From contig JAFYHU010000062.1 in NCBI GenBank assembly GCA_017538965.1, forward strand, positions 1-64,000: 64,000 nucleotides of DNA, written 5' to 3'. The notes below the pieces were generated by a model that made no database searches, was not told the origin of the DNA, and saw only the letters and a list, made by a program, of their open reading frames with translations. Below, piece after piece: positions 16,275-25,319 of the stretch. The position numbers and the translations under genes are program-made. Every line of letters begins with the position of its first letter. Positions within the stretch are counted from its first letter, which is position 1. Origin of the DNA: Oscillospiraceae bacterium (lineage in GTDB: Bacteria > Bacillota > Clostridia > Oscillospirales > Oscillospiraceae).

Positions 16275-16302
16275 GAAGACGCCGGGATTTCCCGGCGTCT
16301 TC
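16275..16302. terminator. Bidirectional terminator
   Basis: GAAGACGCCGGG (16275-16286) and CCCGGCGTCTTC (16291-16302) form a perfect 12-bp stem between convergent genes. Confidence 0.85.
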
Positions 16303-16319
16303 TGAAACATCGGAGGAGA

Positions 16320-17342
16320 TCAGCAATAATACTCCATCGGGTAGGTGAGATACTCTGTCGGCTCAAGCTGGTCGGCGGTGACGTAACCGGCCGGAGCGCG
16401 GAGCAGGGTGGGAATGCGGTTGACGATGGTCGCGCAGGTGTGCTCAACCGTGGCCGGCTTCACAATGTGGAACTCGGTGTTGGGCTCACCGGTAATCCAC
16501 CAGTCGCACATGTCGCCGTCATCCGGGCCGTAGACCTTGCCGATGGTCTCTTCTTCGACTTCGATGCCCTGCATGGTTTCAATGGTCACAACCGCGGACA
16601 TGCCGATGCAGTTGCCGGCCTTGATTTCCTTGCCCAGAGTAGAGCTGTAGATGTCATGGTCAATGACATAGGGGACATGCTTCTGGGAGATGCTCTTGAT
16701 GGTCAGGCCCATCTTGTTGCAGATGGCTTCTGCGGCATTCCATGCATAGGAGGGCTCGAACTCTGCCGGGTGCGCAATCTGGGCTTCGAACTCTTCGGGA
16801 GTCAGATCGCAGCCGTGAGCCTTGGCAAGGGCAATACCGTACTCATCGACATTGTAGCTGTAGGCGCCCTTGATCTTGGTGATCTTGTGGCAGCCGCTGG
16901 CGACCAGGCCAACGATGTTGATCCAGAAGATGTCCTGCATGCCGCTGCCAGTAATGGTGCAGTTGTTGGCCTTCGCGATCGCATCCAGCTTGTTGATCAT
17001 CGCGGCGGAAGTAGTCCAGGGATAGATGGCCTCTTCGCAGGTGGTGATGACGTTGATGCCGCGGGAAACGCACTTCTCAATCGGCTCGTAAAGATCACTG
17101 ATGAAGCTGCGGGTCGTGACAACCGCCACATCCGCATCGCATTCGTCGAGAACCTTGTCTGCGTTGTCCGAGATGATGACGCCGGTCTTCACACCCAGCT
17201 CTGCCCAGTCGCCGACATCCTGACCCAGGGAAGCACCGCGTCCGATCGCGCCGACGATCTGGGCGCCGTTTTCATAAAGGTAGCGGAGGGTGTATTTGCT
17301 CATTTTTCCGCAGCCGTACTGTACAACTTTGATTTTGTCCAT
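16320..17342 (-). CDS. NAD(P)-dependent oxidoreductase, 2,4-diaminopentanoate dehydrogenase-like
   Basis: A 340-residue dehydrogenase with N-terminal Rossmann fold of the dihydrodipicolinate-reductase type ([20 protein letters not shown]; then EIVG-like [16 protein letters not shown]). Length and layout fit the amine dehydrogenase family that includes 2,4-diaminopentanoate dehydrogenase of amino-acid-fermenting clostridia. The central SGMQDIFW and later substrate domain fit the same family. It is read from a promoter with 19-base spacer of the MerR-activated kind and preceded by AAGGAGG. The MerR gene next to it is the likely activator, so the substrate may be linked to a cationic or amine inducer. 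Exact substrate unknown. Confidence 0.75.
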   Translation of the reverse strand: MDKIKVVQYGCGKMSKYTLRYLYENGAQIVGAIGRGASLGQDVGDWAELGVKTGVIISDNADKVLDECDADVAVVTTRSFISDLYEPIEKCVSRGINVITTCEEAIYPWTTSAAMINKLDAIAKANNCTITGSGMQDIFWINIVGLVASGCHKITKIKGAYSYNVDEYGIALAKAHGCDLTPEEFEAQIAHPAEFEPSYAWNAAEAICNKMGLTIKSISQKHVPYVIDHDIYSSTLGKEIKAGNCIGMSAVVTIETMQGIEVEEETIGKVYGPDDGDMCDWWITGEPNTEFHIVKPATVEHTCATIVNRIPTLLRAPAGYVTADQLEPTEYLTYPMEYYC

Positions 17343-17374
17343 GATATGGACCTCCTTCTTGTTAAGATATTAAC

Positions 17375-17405
17375 ATTATAAAGCCTGCTGCAGCATGAGA
17401 GTCAA
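17375..17405 (-). promoter_or_regulatory. MerR-type promoter (19-bp spacer)
   Basis: On the minus strand TTGACT (17400-17405), 19-base spacer beginning CTCATGCTGCAGCAGG, TATAAT (17375-17380). Overlong spacers with operator inside are the hallmark of promoters untwisted by MerR-family activators. CTCATG is shared with the palindrome before the MerR gene. Confidence 0.82.
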
Positions 17406-17423
17406 CTGGCAAAACAGACAATC

Positions 17424-18266
17424 TTATTTTCGGAATTTGACCGGGATCTGAAGCCGCAGAAACATGTTCCTCTGCTTCATGTCAAAAACGTTGAATTCCG
17501 TCAGTTCTTCGCAGATATAATCCCCGTCCAGAGCATAACCGTACTCCCGGCAATACTCTTTCAGACGCAGGGCGCAGGAAATCTCATCGTTGAAATTGTC
17601 GAGATAGATGCAGGCGTACATGCCGCTGTCGAGGACGCTGATATAACTGCTGTAGTCCTTGAGATGCTGATCTCCGAAAATGAAGACTCTGTCGGCGACA
17701 AATCTGCCTTCTTCAAAATCGCTCTTGCGGATGCTGGTTCCCAGACTGTAGGAAAGCAGCTGCGGGAATCCCTTTTCCATCAGTCCGGAGCGGAGCTCCT
17801 GAATGGTTTTCTCATAGGCCTCGATTCCGGCTTCATAGAAGTTTACCTTGCAGGGCGCATACAGAATCGTGCGCTGGTCGATGAATTCGAGGGAAATGGT
17901 TCCGCTTGCCGGCGACTTCCTGTACCGCTCGATAGACTGGATTGTCCGTTCCACGGCTTCGTGCATCGCTTTGAGCTCCCGCAGCTGCTGATGAATCTGA
18001 TTGTTCTTCTCAATCAGCTTCTCTTCGATCAGCGTGATATCTTCCTTTTCCAGAATGCTCTGAATATCCGCCAGACTCAGACCGAGTTCTCTCATGTAAC
18101 GGATAAAATCCAGCCGTGAAGTCTGCTTGATATCGTAGTAACGATAACCGGAATCGGGATCCGTATAGGCCGGCCTGAGCAGGCCCATCTGATCGTAGAG
18201 ACGAAGGGTCGCTATCGTAACGCGATTGGCCGCGGCCATTTTCCCGATGGGAATCAAGTCTGTCAT
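17424..18266 (-). CDS. MerR-family regulator with GyrI/BmrR-like effector domain
   Basis: A 280-residue regulator. Residues 1-75 are a MerR winged helix (IPIGKMAAANRVTIATLRLY, YDQMGLLRP, YRYYDIKQTSRLDFIRYMRE); a dimerising coiled coil follows (about 80-125), and the C-terminal 150 residues resemble the GyrI-like small-molecule domain of BmrR. It is transcribed upstream of, and in the same direction as, the oxidoreductase gene. Its own promoter carries a perfect palindrome just after the -10, while the target promoter has a 19-base spacer, indicating self-repression plus activation of the dehydrogenase. Confidence 0.9.
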   Translation of the reverse strand: MTDLIPIGKMAAANRVTIATLRLYDQMGLLRPAYTDPDSGYRYYDIKQTSRLDFIRYMRELGLSLADIQSILEKEDITLIEEKLIEKNNQIHQQLRELKAMHEAVERTIQSIERYRKSPASGTISLEFIDQRTILYAPCKVNFYEAGIEAYEKTIQELRSGLMEKGFPQLLSYSLGTSIRKSDFEEGRFVADRVFIFGDQHLKDYSSYISVLDSGMYACIYLDNFNDEISCALRLKEYCREYGYALDGDYICEELTEFNVFDMKQRNMFLRLQIPVKFRK

Positions 18267-18283
18267 GCTCTGCAGTCCTCCCG

Positions 18284-18339
18284 AAAACTCTCATGTAACA
18301 TGAGAGTTTTATCATATCACAATCCGGCGCAAAGTGCAA
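18284..18339 (-). promoter_or_regulatory. MerR gene promoter with palindromic operator
   Basis: On the minus strand TTGCAC (18334-18339), 17-base spacer, TATGAT (18311-18316). Directly downstream lie two perfect 12-base arms, AAAACTCTCATG (18284-18295) and CATGAGAGTTTT (18299-18310), separated by 3 bases. Confidence 0.85.
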
Positions 18340-18377
18340 TCCGCCCGCACGTCGCCATGCGTCCCGGAGGGAAGGCA

Positions 18378-18405
18378 TGAGTCAAGGGACCAGTGCCGTG
18401 ACTCA
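18378..18405. repeat. REP-like palindrome (family D)
   Basis: TGAGTCA (18378-18384) and TGACTCA (18399-18405) flank the core AGGGACCAGTGCC. Related units are at 443-470, 30492-30518 and 42717-42743. Confidence 0.6.
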
Positions 18406-18544
18406 CGCCAGGGGAATCAACAAAATTGCACCTTATGCACAGAAGATTCACAATTATTGATTCTCAGACTGCCTTTTCATAACTTTTTCGCCTATAAATC
18501 CTCGGTAAAATACAAAAATAATCTCAAAACAGACACTATTTTTA

Positions 18545-18573
18545 TTGACGTCAGCAAGCTGAGATGATAGTAT
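18545..18573 (+). promoter_or_regulatory. Promoter of first secreted repeat protein
   Basis: TTGACG (18545-18550), 17-base spacer, TAGTAT (18568-18573), 33 bases before the start codon at 18607. Confidence 0.7.
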
Positions 18574-18606
18574 ACAAGCAGAATAATTATTCGAAGGTGA
18601 TAGCAT

Positions 18607-20961
18607 ATGAAAAAAACGATATCTATTCTCCTGACCATGATGATCCTTCTGTCCCTTGCCGGCATCCCCGCCTTTGCGGACGAAGACTCTTCTCCAACAA
18701 TCGGGAAAGTAGTTGTCGAAAATGATAGCAATGGCGGTGTATCTGTCACACCGTCGCCGTCTGACAATTCTAAAATAACTGTTGAGGGAGGGACAACGCC
18801 GTCAGTCACTGTGAATGCAAATATTGACATTACCAACGGGATGGAAACTACTGGATTGAAAGTAACTTATTCAAATGATTCTCCGGTGACAGTCAATGTG
18901 ACTCACGGTGCTTCAGTGACTGTTAACGCGAACAATAATGGTACAAGATATGCTGTCGGCGTTGAGACTTCTGACGCAAATGCGACTGTTACAATCAACG
19001 AGAATGTGACAGCCAAAGCAAATCAAGAAAAATTAGATGGTTATAACCCAAATACAACAGCGACAGGCGTTTCAGCGAAAACGACAACTGACGTCATTAC
19101 CAATGTGAACGTCAACGGTAATATCAGCGCCGAAGCAAAAGCGCGTTCCAATACAATTTGTGCCACGGGCATAGAAGCGGAAGGCGGCGGCGTCAATGTC
19201 ACTGTCACAGGAGGCGATGTTTCCGCAAAAGGAGAGGCCGAAGTAACTTATATAGAGAGTATTAAAGCCTCAGGTGGCAGCACTGTTAATGTAAAAAAAG
19301 ACGAGGAAGGCAACGGCGGCAATGTAAATAGTGACGGTCTCGGAATAGATGTCAGCGATGGCAGCACCGTTACAGTTGACGGTAATGTCAAAGGGAAAGG
19401 CTGCTCCATTTGGGCGAAGAACGTCAACAACAGCAAGCCTGTGTCTGTCACAGTAAACGGGGATATAGAGGGTGCGGAAGCCATAACTGCACAGTCTAAC
19501 AATAACAGCGACATCGTTATCCAGGTAAAAGGTAATATTAAAGCATCATATGGCGTTGGCATAGAAAATGAGGGCAAAAAAACAGAGATAACAGTCGGCG
19601 ATCCAAATGACAGCACCAGCGGCAAGATCAATGCTAAACATCAATATGCTGAAGGCATTAGTGTTACTACAAAGGGCTCTAACGCCGAAACAATTGTCAC
19701 AGCAACAGGCAATGTTTCTGCCGGAAGAAACGGCATTGAAACTACGAACATTGAAGGAAGTACAATCATCGCTGTCACCGGAAATGTTACAGGCAATACC
19801 AGCAACCAAGGAGGAGATGGCATCTGTGCAGATGGCGGCACAGTTGTTGTTCATAAGAAAGAAAGCGTGGAAGACAGCGGCAATGTCAGCGGCAGTACCG
19901 GTGTTCAGGCTGAAAATAGCGCGAATGTTACAGTGGAAGGCAGTATTACAGGTACCGATAAAGAAGGCGTGCTTGTTTCCGACAGCGCTACCGTCATGGT
20001 CGGAGAGAATGTGGAAGGCGAGAAAACAGGCATTGGCGTTAAGATTGTAACCGAGGAAAACAGTACCGATATCAAGAAAGGTCAGCGAAGCACAGTCATC
20101 GTGGAAGGCACGGTGAGCGCGACCGGCGAAAACGGCCATGTCATCAGCCTTGAGGTGCCGAACGGCGCGATTGCGAAAACAGTCAAGGATGCGCTTCCGG
20201 AAATCATTGTACAATCCATCGACTCCAAGGCGGATTATGTTGTCTGCTCCGGTTCAACCGAAGCGGATAACAAGGAAATCGCCGATGCTATGCTCGGCAG
20301 CATCAAATACATTGTGGAACAGGAGACGCAATATACTGAGGATGCCGATACGAGTGTTACAGTCGAACTGATCAAAGTGGAAGGTGTGCTGGAATCAAAG
20401 GACCTGAATGAGAAAAAAACTCTGACGGTAGCAACCTCCAGTACAACATTGAAGCTGGGCATAGACAAAAATAAAGGCAGTATTGTAGGTGTCGTGGTCA
20501 GCAACGCGGCGGGAGAGAAGGAAACACTGAAGCAGAATGAGAACGGCGACTGGATTATAACAGTAGGTACACACGGCCTGAAGATTATCGCAACCGTTGA
20601 TAAGGCAAAGCTACCCGACGTTAAGCCGAAAGAGGAGACAACGGACAAAAAGGGGAACACCGAGACAGAGGCTACGGCTGCAAACAACAATGCGTTCAGT
20701 CTGAACTATAAGAATCATATCCTCACCATCGACATGACCAACACACAAATCCAGACGATCCTCGCCGACACGATGCGCCGCTTCCAGAGAAACGGCTTCG
20801 AGACCGTCGTCATCAAGGTCGCCAACGGCAGCTTTACCGTGGCCATGGACGATCTGATCCAGATGATCGGCACCGCTCCTTCCTTCACCCTGAAGGCCTC
20901 CGGCGATACCCTCACCATTTCCGTGGGCGGCAACGAGGTCGCAACCCTCGTGATGACCTGA
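18607..20961 (+). CDS. Secreted beta-solenoid-like repeat protein 1
   Basis: A 784-residue protein with a Sec signal (KKTISILLTMMILLSLAGIP, AFA). Residues about 40-560 are degenerate repeats rich in G, N, T, V, S and alternating hydrophobics (VTVNGNI, STVTVDGNVKG, ANVTVEGSITG), a pattern expected for a right-handed beta-helix surface protein. Then follow a conserved module (about 510-640), a charged linker KPKEETTDKKGNTETEATA, and a C-terminal domain of about 85 residues ending SVGGNEVATLVMT. No LPXTG or membrane anchor is seen. The last domain is nearly identical in the next gene while the repeats differ. A role in adhesion or surface layer is inference. Confidence 0.8.
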   Translation: MKKTISILLTMMILLSLAGIPAFADEDSSPTIGKVVVENDSNGGVSVTPSPSDNSKITVEGGTTPSVTVNANIDITNGMETTGLKVTYSNDSPVTVNVTHGASVTVNANNNGTRYAVGVETSDANATVTINENVTAKANQEKLDGYNPNTTATGVSAKTTTDVITNVNVNGNISAEAKARSNTICATGIEAEGGGVNVTVTGGDVSAKGEAEVTYIESIKASGGSTVNVKKDEEGNGGNVNSDGLGIDVSDGSTVTVDGNVKGKGCSIWAKNVNNSKPVSVTVNGDIEGAEAITAQSNNNSDIVIQVKGNIKASYGVGIENEGKKTEITVGDPNDSTSGKINAKHQYAEGISVTTKGSNAETIVTATGNVSAGRNGIETTNIEGSTIIAVTGNVTGNTSNQGGDGICADGGTVVVHKKESVEDSGNVSGSTGVQAENSANVTVEGSITGTDKEGVLVSDSATVMVGENVEGEKTGIGVKIVTEENSTDIKKGQRSTVIVEGTVSATGENGHVISLEVPNGAIAKTVKDALPEIIVQSIDSKADYVVCSGSTEADNKEIADAMLGSIKYIVEQETQYTEDADTSVTVELIKVEGVLESKDLNEKKTLTVATSSTTLKLGIDKNKGSIVGVVVSNAAGEKETLKQNENGDWIITVGTHGLKIIATVDKAKLPDVKPKEETTDKKGNTETEATAANNNAFSLNYKNHILTIDMTNTQIQTILADTMRRFQRNGFETVVIKVANGSFTVAMDDLIQMIGTAPSFTLKASGDTLTISVGGNEVATLVMT

Positions 20962-20987
20962 GAGTCAGAGCATCGAAAAAAGAAAAC

Positions 20988-21007
20988 AATCTCCGGAGAT
21001 TATTGCG
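20988..21007 (+). terminator. Short palindrome after repeat protein 1
   Basis: CAATCTCC and GGAGATTATTG form a compact hairpin; the same sequence follows the paralog at about 23399-23418. There is no long T-run, so terminator function is uncertain. Confidence 0.4.
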
Positions 21008-21059
21008 CTGCGGCGGGGACAGCTTCCGATTTAAAGGGAAGGCAATCCAATAGAATAAA

Positions 21060-21105
21060 ACGCGGCGGGGAAAGTCCGTGCGAGGAATCACGCAGGTTTC
21101 CGCGT
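21060..21105. repeat. GCGCGGC hairpin repeat (family B, A/T-end variant)
   Basis: ACGCGG (21060-21065) pairs with CCGCGT (21100-21105); the inside reads GGAAAGTCCGTGCGAGGAA, close to the copy at 3949. Confidence 0.6.
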
Positions 21106-21138
21106 AAATGCAGAATTAATATTCGAGGGTGACAGCAT

Positions 21139-23373
21139 ATGAAGCATATGAAAAAAACGATATCCCTTCTCCTGACCCTGATGATGCTGATGAGCCTGGG
21201 CTGCTTTACGGCCTTTGCTCAAGATGGAGATATTGATCAACCGGTAAAAATTGAAGAAGGACAATCAGGTGATACTAACATTACAATAGGATTGGGAGAC
21301 AATAAAAAGTCGGAGACTTTTAAGGCCGAAGCTAAAACTATGGAAACGTGCCCAACTATATCGTTTGAGCCAGCAACAGAAGCGCAAGGCGGAACACCGG
21401 CTACCCCCGATACTGTCACCGTAAATGGCAATATCAATATTGATGGGGAGACAACCACAGATGGCCTTTCTGTTACAGCGACTGGTAATTCCGTAAAGGT
21501 TGTGGCCAAAGGCAATATTACATCAACAGGTAAAGGTATTGAGGCTTTCTCTCTTTCTAATGGAAGTACAGAGATCACCGTCACCGGCAGCGTTACCTCC
21601 ACCGGCGGGGATGTTGGTATTATAGCCAAGGGAAACAGTACGGTCACAGTCAAAAAAGGAAATGCAGAAAACACCGGCAGTGTAAGCGGCTACACCGGTA
21701 TTGTAGCCCAAAATGGCAGCACCGTCACAGCAGAAGGCGATGCAATTAGCACCAGCAAGGTTTCTTTCGCCGGATACGGTGTCAGCGCAAACGGCGGCGA
21801 TAACAATGCTGAAACCACAGTAATCGTCGGCGGGTACCTTGACGAGAATGGGAATGTAAAAGCAAGCAGCACTGGCGGCAGCGTTACCGGTAAGTTTGCT
21901 GGTGTTGAAGCGAGTAATAATGGTGTGGTCTATGTCAAAAAAGGCAGTGCCGAAAACAGCGGCAATGTCACCGGCGGAAACGGTGTCATTGCCAATGATG
22001 GGGGCATCGTCTTCATAGACGGAAATGTTGAGGCTGCCAGCGGTATCGGGATTACCTCATTCGACACCGGCACGAAAGTTACGGTTGGCGGTACGGTAAC
22101 AGGAAAGGAAACAGGCGTGTCTGCTTACGAGGGCAGCACTGTTACGGTCGAAGGGAGCGTCACAGGTACCGGCAAAGATGGCGTGATGGGCACCCAGGGA
22201 AGCACTGTTATGGTTGAAGGCAATGTCACCGGCGCCAGAGGCGTCGAGGCTCTTTACGGTGCCACCGTCACGGTGGAAGGCATGATAACAGGTACCGCAA
22301 AAGAAGGTGTGCTTGTTTCCAATGGCGGTACCGTCATGGTCGGCGGCAATGTCATCGGCGGTGTCGGGGATGAAGCCGGCACAGAAAACAGCGCCTTGAG
22401 GTCAAGCGGCACTGAAGAACCCAAAACCGCGGGTGTCGTCGTTGCAATTAATGCCGGTGATGCCAAAAGCAAGATTGTCGTGGAAGGGACGGTCTCCGGT
22501 GATAACGCCATCAGTCTGCAGATCCCGGTTGGCGCAGATTTGAACAGTGTCAAGAGTGCTCTTCCCGAGATCGTTGTTCAGACCTTGAATCCCACGGCCG
22601 ATATGGTTGCGGTTGTCGGAGACAATGTAAACGCATCGGATGCATCGGATATTACCAACGCGGTATTAGATCAGGTGAAGTACATCGTCGATACCGACGT
22701 CAACACAACGCAGGCCGATAATCTGGTCGTTGAAGTTTACAGACTGACCGAAGACGGCAGCAGGACGGCGCTGAATACGGAATCCGTCAACGGCAAAAAC
22801 CTGACGGTCGCCACAACCGGAACAAAACTGATCGTCTCGGCCAAATCCGGCAGCCTCGTCGGCATTGCGATTACGGTGGATAACAGTTATTCGGAAACAA
22901 ACACAGACGGCAATAAGGTTGAATATGATAAGGCAAGCGGACAATACATCATCACCGTCGGCATCGGCGGCGGTCTGAAATTTATCGCAACACCAAAGAC
23001 CGAGCCAGAGAATGAAGAACCCGTCAAGCCGGACAATCCCAAGCCGGAGGAAAAGCCGAAAGAGGAGAACACCGAGACAGAGGCTACGGCTGTAAACAAC
23101 AATGCGTTCAGTCTGGACTATAAGAATCATATCCTCACCACCGACATGACCAACACACGCATCCGGACGATCCTGGCCGACACCCTGCGCCGCTTCCAGA
23201 AAGACGGCTTTGAGAACTTCGTTATCAAGGTCGCCAACGGCAGCTTTACCGTGGCCATGGACGATCTGATCCAGATGATCGGCACCGCTCCTTCCTTCAC
23301 TCTGAAGGTCTCCGGCGACACCCTCACCATTTCCGTGGGCGGCAACGAGGTCGCAACCCTCGTGATGACCTGA
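21139..23373 (+). CDS. Secreted beta-solenoid-like repeat protein 2
   Basis: A 744-residue paralog of the preceding gene: same signal peptide type, repeats of the form GSTVTVEGSVTGTGKDGV, a shared module (ISLQIPVGADLNSVKSALPE), a proline- and glutamate-rich spacer, and the same C-terminal domain ending SVGGNEVATLVMT. Two ATGs (21139 and 21148) are possible; 21139 has the same distance to the ribosome site (GAGGGTGACAGCAT) as in the paralog. The two genes arose by tandem duplication; their termini stay almost identical while the solenoid repeats changed, as in phase- or antigen-variable surface proteins. An intrinsic promoter for this gene is not obvious, so it may be read from the first. Confidence 0.8.
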   Translation: MKHMKKTISLLLTLMMLMSLGCFTAFAQDGDIDQPVKIEEGQSGDTNITIGLGDNKKSETFKAEAKTMETCPTISFEPATEAQGGTPATPDTVTVNGNINIDGETTTDGLSVTATGNSVKVVAKGNITSTGKGIEAFSLSNGSTEITVTGSVTSTGGDVGIIAKGNSTVTVKKGNAENTGSVSGYTGIVAQNGSTVTAEGDAISTSKVSFAGYGVSANGGDNNAETTVIVGGYLDENGNVKASSTGGSVTGKFAGVEASNNGVVYVKKGSAENSGNVTGGNGVIANDGGIVFIDGNVEAASGIGITSFDTGTKVTVGGTVTGKETGVSAYEGSTVTVEGSVTGTGKDGVMGTQGSTVMVEGNVTGARGVEALYGATVTVEGMITGTAKEGVLVSNGGTVMVGGNVIGGVGDEAGTENSALRSSGTEEPKTAGVVVAINAGDAKSKIVVEGTVSGDNAISLQIPVGADLNSVKSALPEIVVQTLNPTADMVAVVGDNVNASDASDITNAVLDQVKYIVDTDVNTTQADNLVVEVYRLTEDGSRTALNTESVNGKNLTVATTGTKLIVSAKSGSLVGIAITVDNSYSETNTDGNKVEYDKASGQYIITVGIGGGLKFIATPKTEPENEEPVKPDNPKPEEKPKEENTETEATAVNNNAFSLDYKNHILTTDMTNTRIRTILADTLRRFQKDGFENFVIKVANGSFTVAMDDLIQMIGTAPSFTLKVSGDTLTISVGGNEVATLVMT

Positions 23374-23427
23374 GGGTCAGAGCATCGAAAAAAAGAAAAC
23401 AATCTCCGGAGATTATTGCACTGCGGC

Positions 23428-23654
23428 GGGAACACCTCATCCGTCTTTGCCCTCGCGTGGGATCGGGCAAAGCCACCTTCTCCGCTTTGCGGTACCCGGA
23501 GAATCGTTCGGGCTAACGCTGATCCTCCGATTCTCCGACCGCTGCAGTAATCGCGCAATGCCTTCCTCTGCCGCAGGCAGCGGCATTGCGCGATTCTATG
23601 AGGGGAAGGGCGCCTGCGGGCGCGGGGATTGCGGAGCGATCAGGGGATCGCTCC
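23428..23654. repeat. Composite repeat: family C interrupted, plus family A
   Basis: AACACCTCATCCGTC opens it, then CTTTGCCC...GGGCAAAG inner stem. About 100 unrelated bases with further inverted repeats (GGAGAATCG / CGATTCTCC and ATCGCGCAATGCC / GGCATTGCGCGAT) interrupt it before GGGGAAGG, the GCGCC unit (23610-23623) and the GGAGCGATC/GATCGCTCC hairpin (23633-23654). No gene lies in 23374-23697. Confidence 0.6.
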
Positions 23655-23697
23655 CTACGAGAGACTGTGAACAGAACGCAGAACGGAGTCAGGCATA

Positions 23698-25305
23698 TCA
23701 GGCCTGGCTCCGATATTTATTGGCAATTCTTTCCAGAGCGTAGCGGACAGCGTCGATGGTGTGGTTGTTTTTGTCCGGGTAGCCGCTGATCCACTCGCCG
23801 GAGCGGGTCTGCTCATACTCGTAGGCGCAGAATTCTTCACAGGCATGAGGCGTACGCTTTCGGTCGATGACGATCGTGCGGCGCTGCAGCCATTTCATGC
23901 CGTACTCCACACTGCTCGGCCCCTTGACCGCCTCCTTGGCATTCACGCCCAGACTGCGGTAGTCGGCAACGGATTTCGGTTCGGCGGAGTCACAGGTCGT
24001 GGGGACATCGTTGTAGCCGTGCTCCAGAATCCAGCGGGCGCTCTGCTCATTGGTGAGCTTGTTGCCGACATGCTCGTCCAGCAGATAGATGATCTCGCGA
24101 TTGCTGTCATAATGCAGACGGATGAAGGCATAACAATCCGGGAACCAGCCCCAGTCCACGCCCTGATAAATCCGGTCGAAGCGCTTCATCTCCTCCTCCG
24201 TGATCTCCCGCAGCTCCAGATTCTCAAAAACACTGCCGCCGGTCCCGACGGGCACCCCGAGATATTCATGCTGATACCGCCCCTCGTCGCGCTGCTTCAG
24301 CGACTCGGCCTCCTCCATGAAAGCCTCGCCCAGCCACTCGGGATGATCGAGATCCAGATAGGTGCTTTTATGCTGGACGCGGTTGGAGCGCTCTTCCAGA
24401 CTGTCCTTGTTGGCCCAGTTGTCCTTGGACCGGGGCGGGTTGTAGGTCTCAAAGTTCCAGAACTCCGTACCGCCGCGCATGGTGGACTGCAGGATGGTGT
24501 CGATTTCACTCCTCCCGGAAAACTGGTCCTTTTCCTCAAAATGGGTGATGCCGATGTAGCCGAATTCCGTCTTGATGGACTTGATCTTCATCGGATCATC
24601 CGCGCCGCGAAAGAGAATCTTCTGCCCCGTGGGTTTGTAAACCAGCTCCAGAGGAGACTTTTTCGCTTCCCAGAAGTCCGAGACTCCAAGGGCGTCAATG
24701 GACCAGAGGTACTGGGCATAGACCGAATCGCGCAGGGTGTTGGCCACCTTGCGCATGACGAGGGCGTGCACGTCGGGATTCTCCATCAGGAGGCGGATCA
24801 CGGTCAGGGAAGCCCAGGTGGACTTCCCGCTGCCGCGTCCGCCGCTGGCTTCATAATGGGTATATTGATGATTCAGGGCACAGACCGTGATTCTGCCGAA
24901 GCCGGAGTTGATGTTTTTCACATAATACATCCACACCAGAGACAAGGCCTGCTTCCCGGCAGTCTCCGCGTCTTCGGCAGCGTCCTTCGCCTGACCGCGC
25001 AGCTCGGCCCAGGCCTCAATGGCGCGGACATTGCCGCTCATGGCCTTCTGATAGAGAGCTTCGGCGACCAGCGCCTCGTTCTGCATATCCTCCCTGTCAA
25101 AGCCGAGGGCAGCGAGCCGGTCCTTTACCTCTTTGTCCGTGATATCGCCGGAGGCGATCACGGAGAGCATCTGGCCCATATCCTTGCGCTTCTTTTTCAC
25201 CTCATCGGAGCGCTTCTTTCCGCGCCTGCCGGCTTCAGCGGCCGTCTCCTTCGTAAAAGGCCGGCCTTTCTTCAGGTTTTCCAGTGATTTTTCCGATACA
25301 GCCAA
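23698..25305 (-). CDS. Phage terminase, small-subunit-like region fused to large subunit
   Basis: A 535-residue DNA-packaging motor. The large-subunit ATPase begins with Walker A GGRGSGKST (155-163); THFEE supplies the Walker B region. The C-terminal nuclease shows the conserved acids in GVDWGWFPDCYAF and NNHTIDAVRYAL. Residues 1-120 are a basic, helical region (NLKKGRPFTKETAAEAGRRG) of the kind found in small terminase subunits, normally a separate gene. The start is TTG at 25305, nine bases after AGGAGG. It is 14 bases downstream of the primase gene and probably co-transcribed. No portal, capsid or integrase genes are nearby, so this is a remnant or a satellite. Confidence 0.85.
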   Translation of the reverse strand: MAVSEKSLENLKKGRPFTKETAAEAGRRGKKRSDEVKKKRKDMGQMLSVIASGDITDKEVKDRLAALGFDREDMQNEALVAEALYQKAMSGNVRAIEAWAELRGQAKDAAEDAETAGKQALSLVWMYYVKNINSGFGRITVCALNHQYTHYEASGGRGSGKSTWASLTVIRLLMENPDVHALVMRKVANTLRDSVYAQYLWSIDALGVSDFWEAKKSPLELVYKPTGQKILFRGADDPMKIKSIKTEFGYIGITHFEEKDQFSGRSEIDTILQSTMRGGTEFWNFETYNPPRSKDNWANKDSLEERSNRVQHKSTYLDLDHPEWLGEAFMEEAESLKQRDEGRYQHEYLGVPVGTGGSVFENLELREITEEEMKRFDRIYQGVDWGWFPDCYAFIRLHYDSNREIIYLLDEHVGNKLTNEQSARWILEHGYNDVPTTCDSAEPKSVADYRSLGVNAKEAVKGPSSVEYGMKWLQRRTIVIDRKRTPHACEEFCAYEYEQTRSGEWISGYPDKNNHTIDAVRYALERIANKYRSQA

Positions 25306-25319
25306 TGATATTCTCCTCC

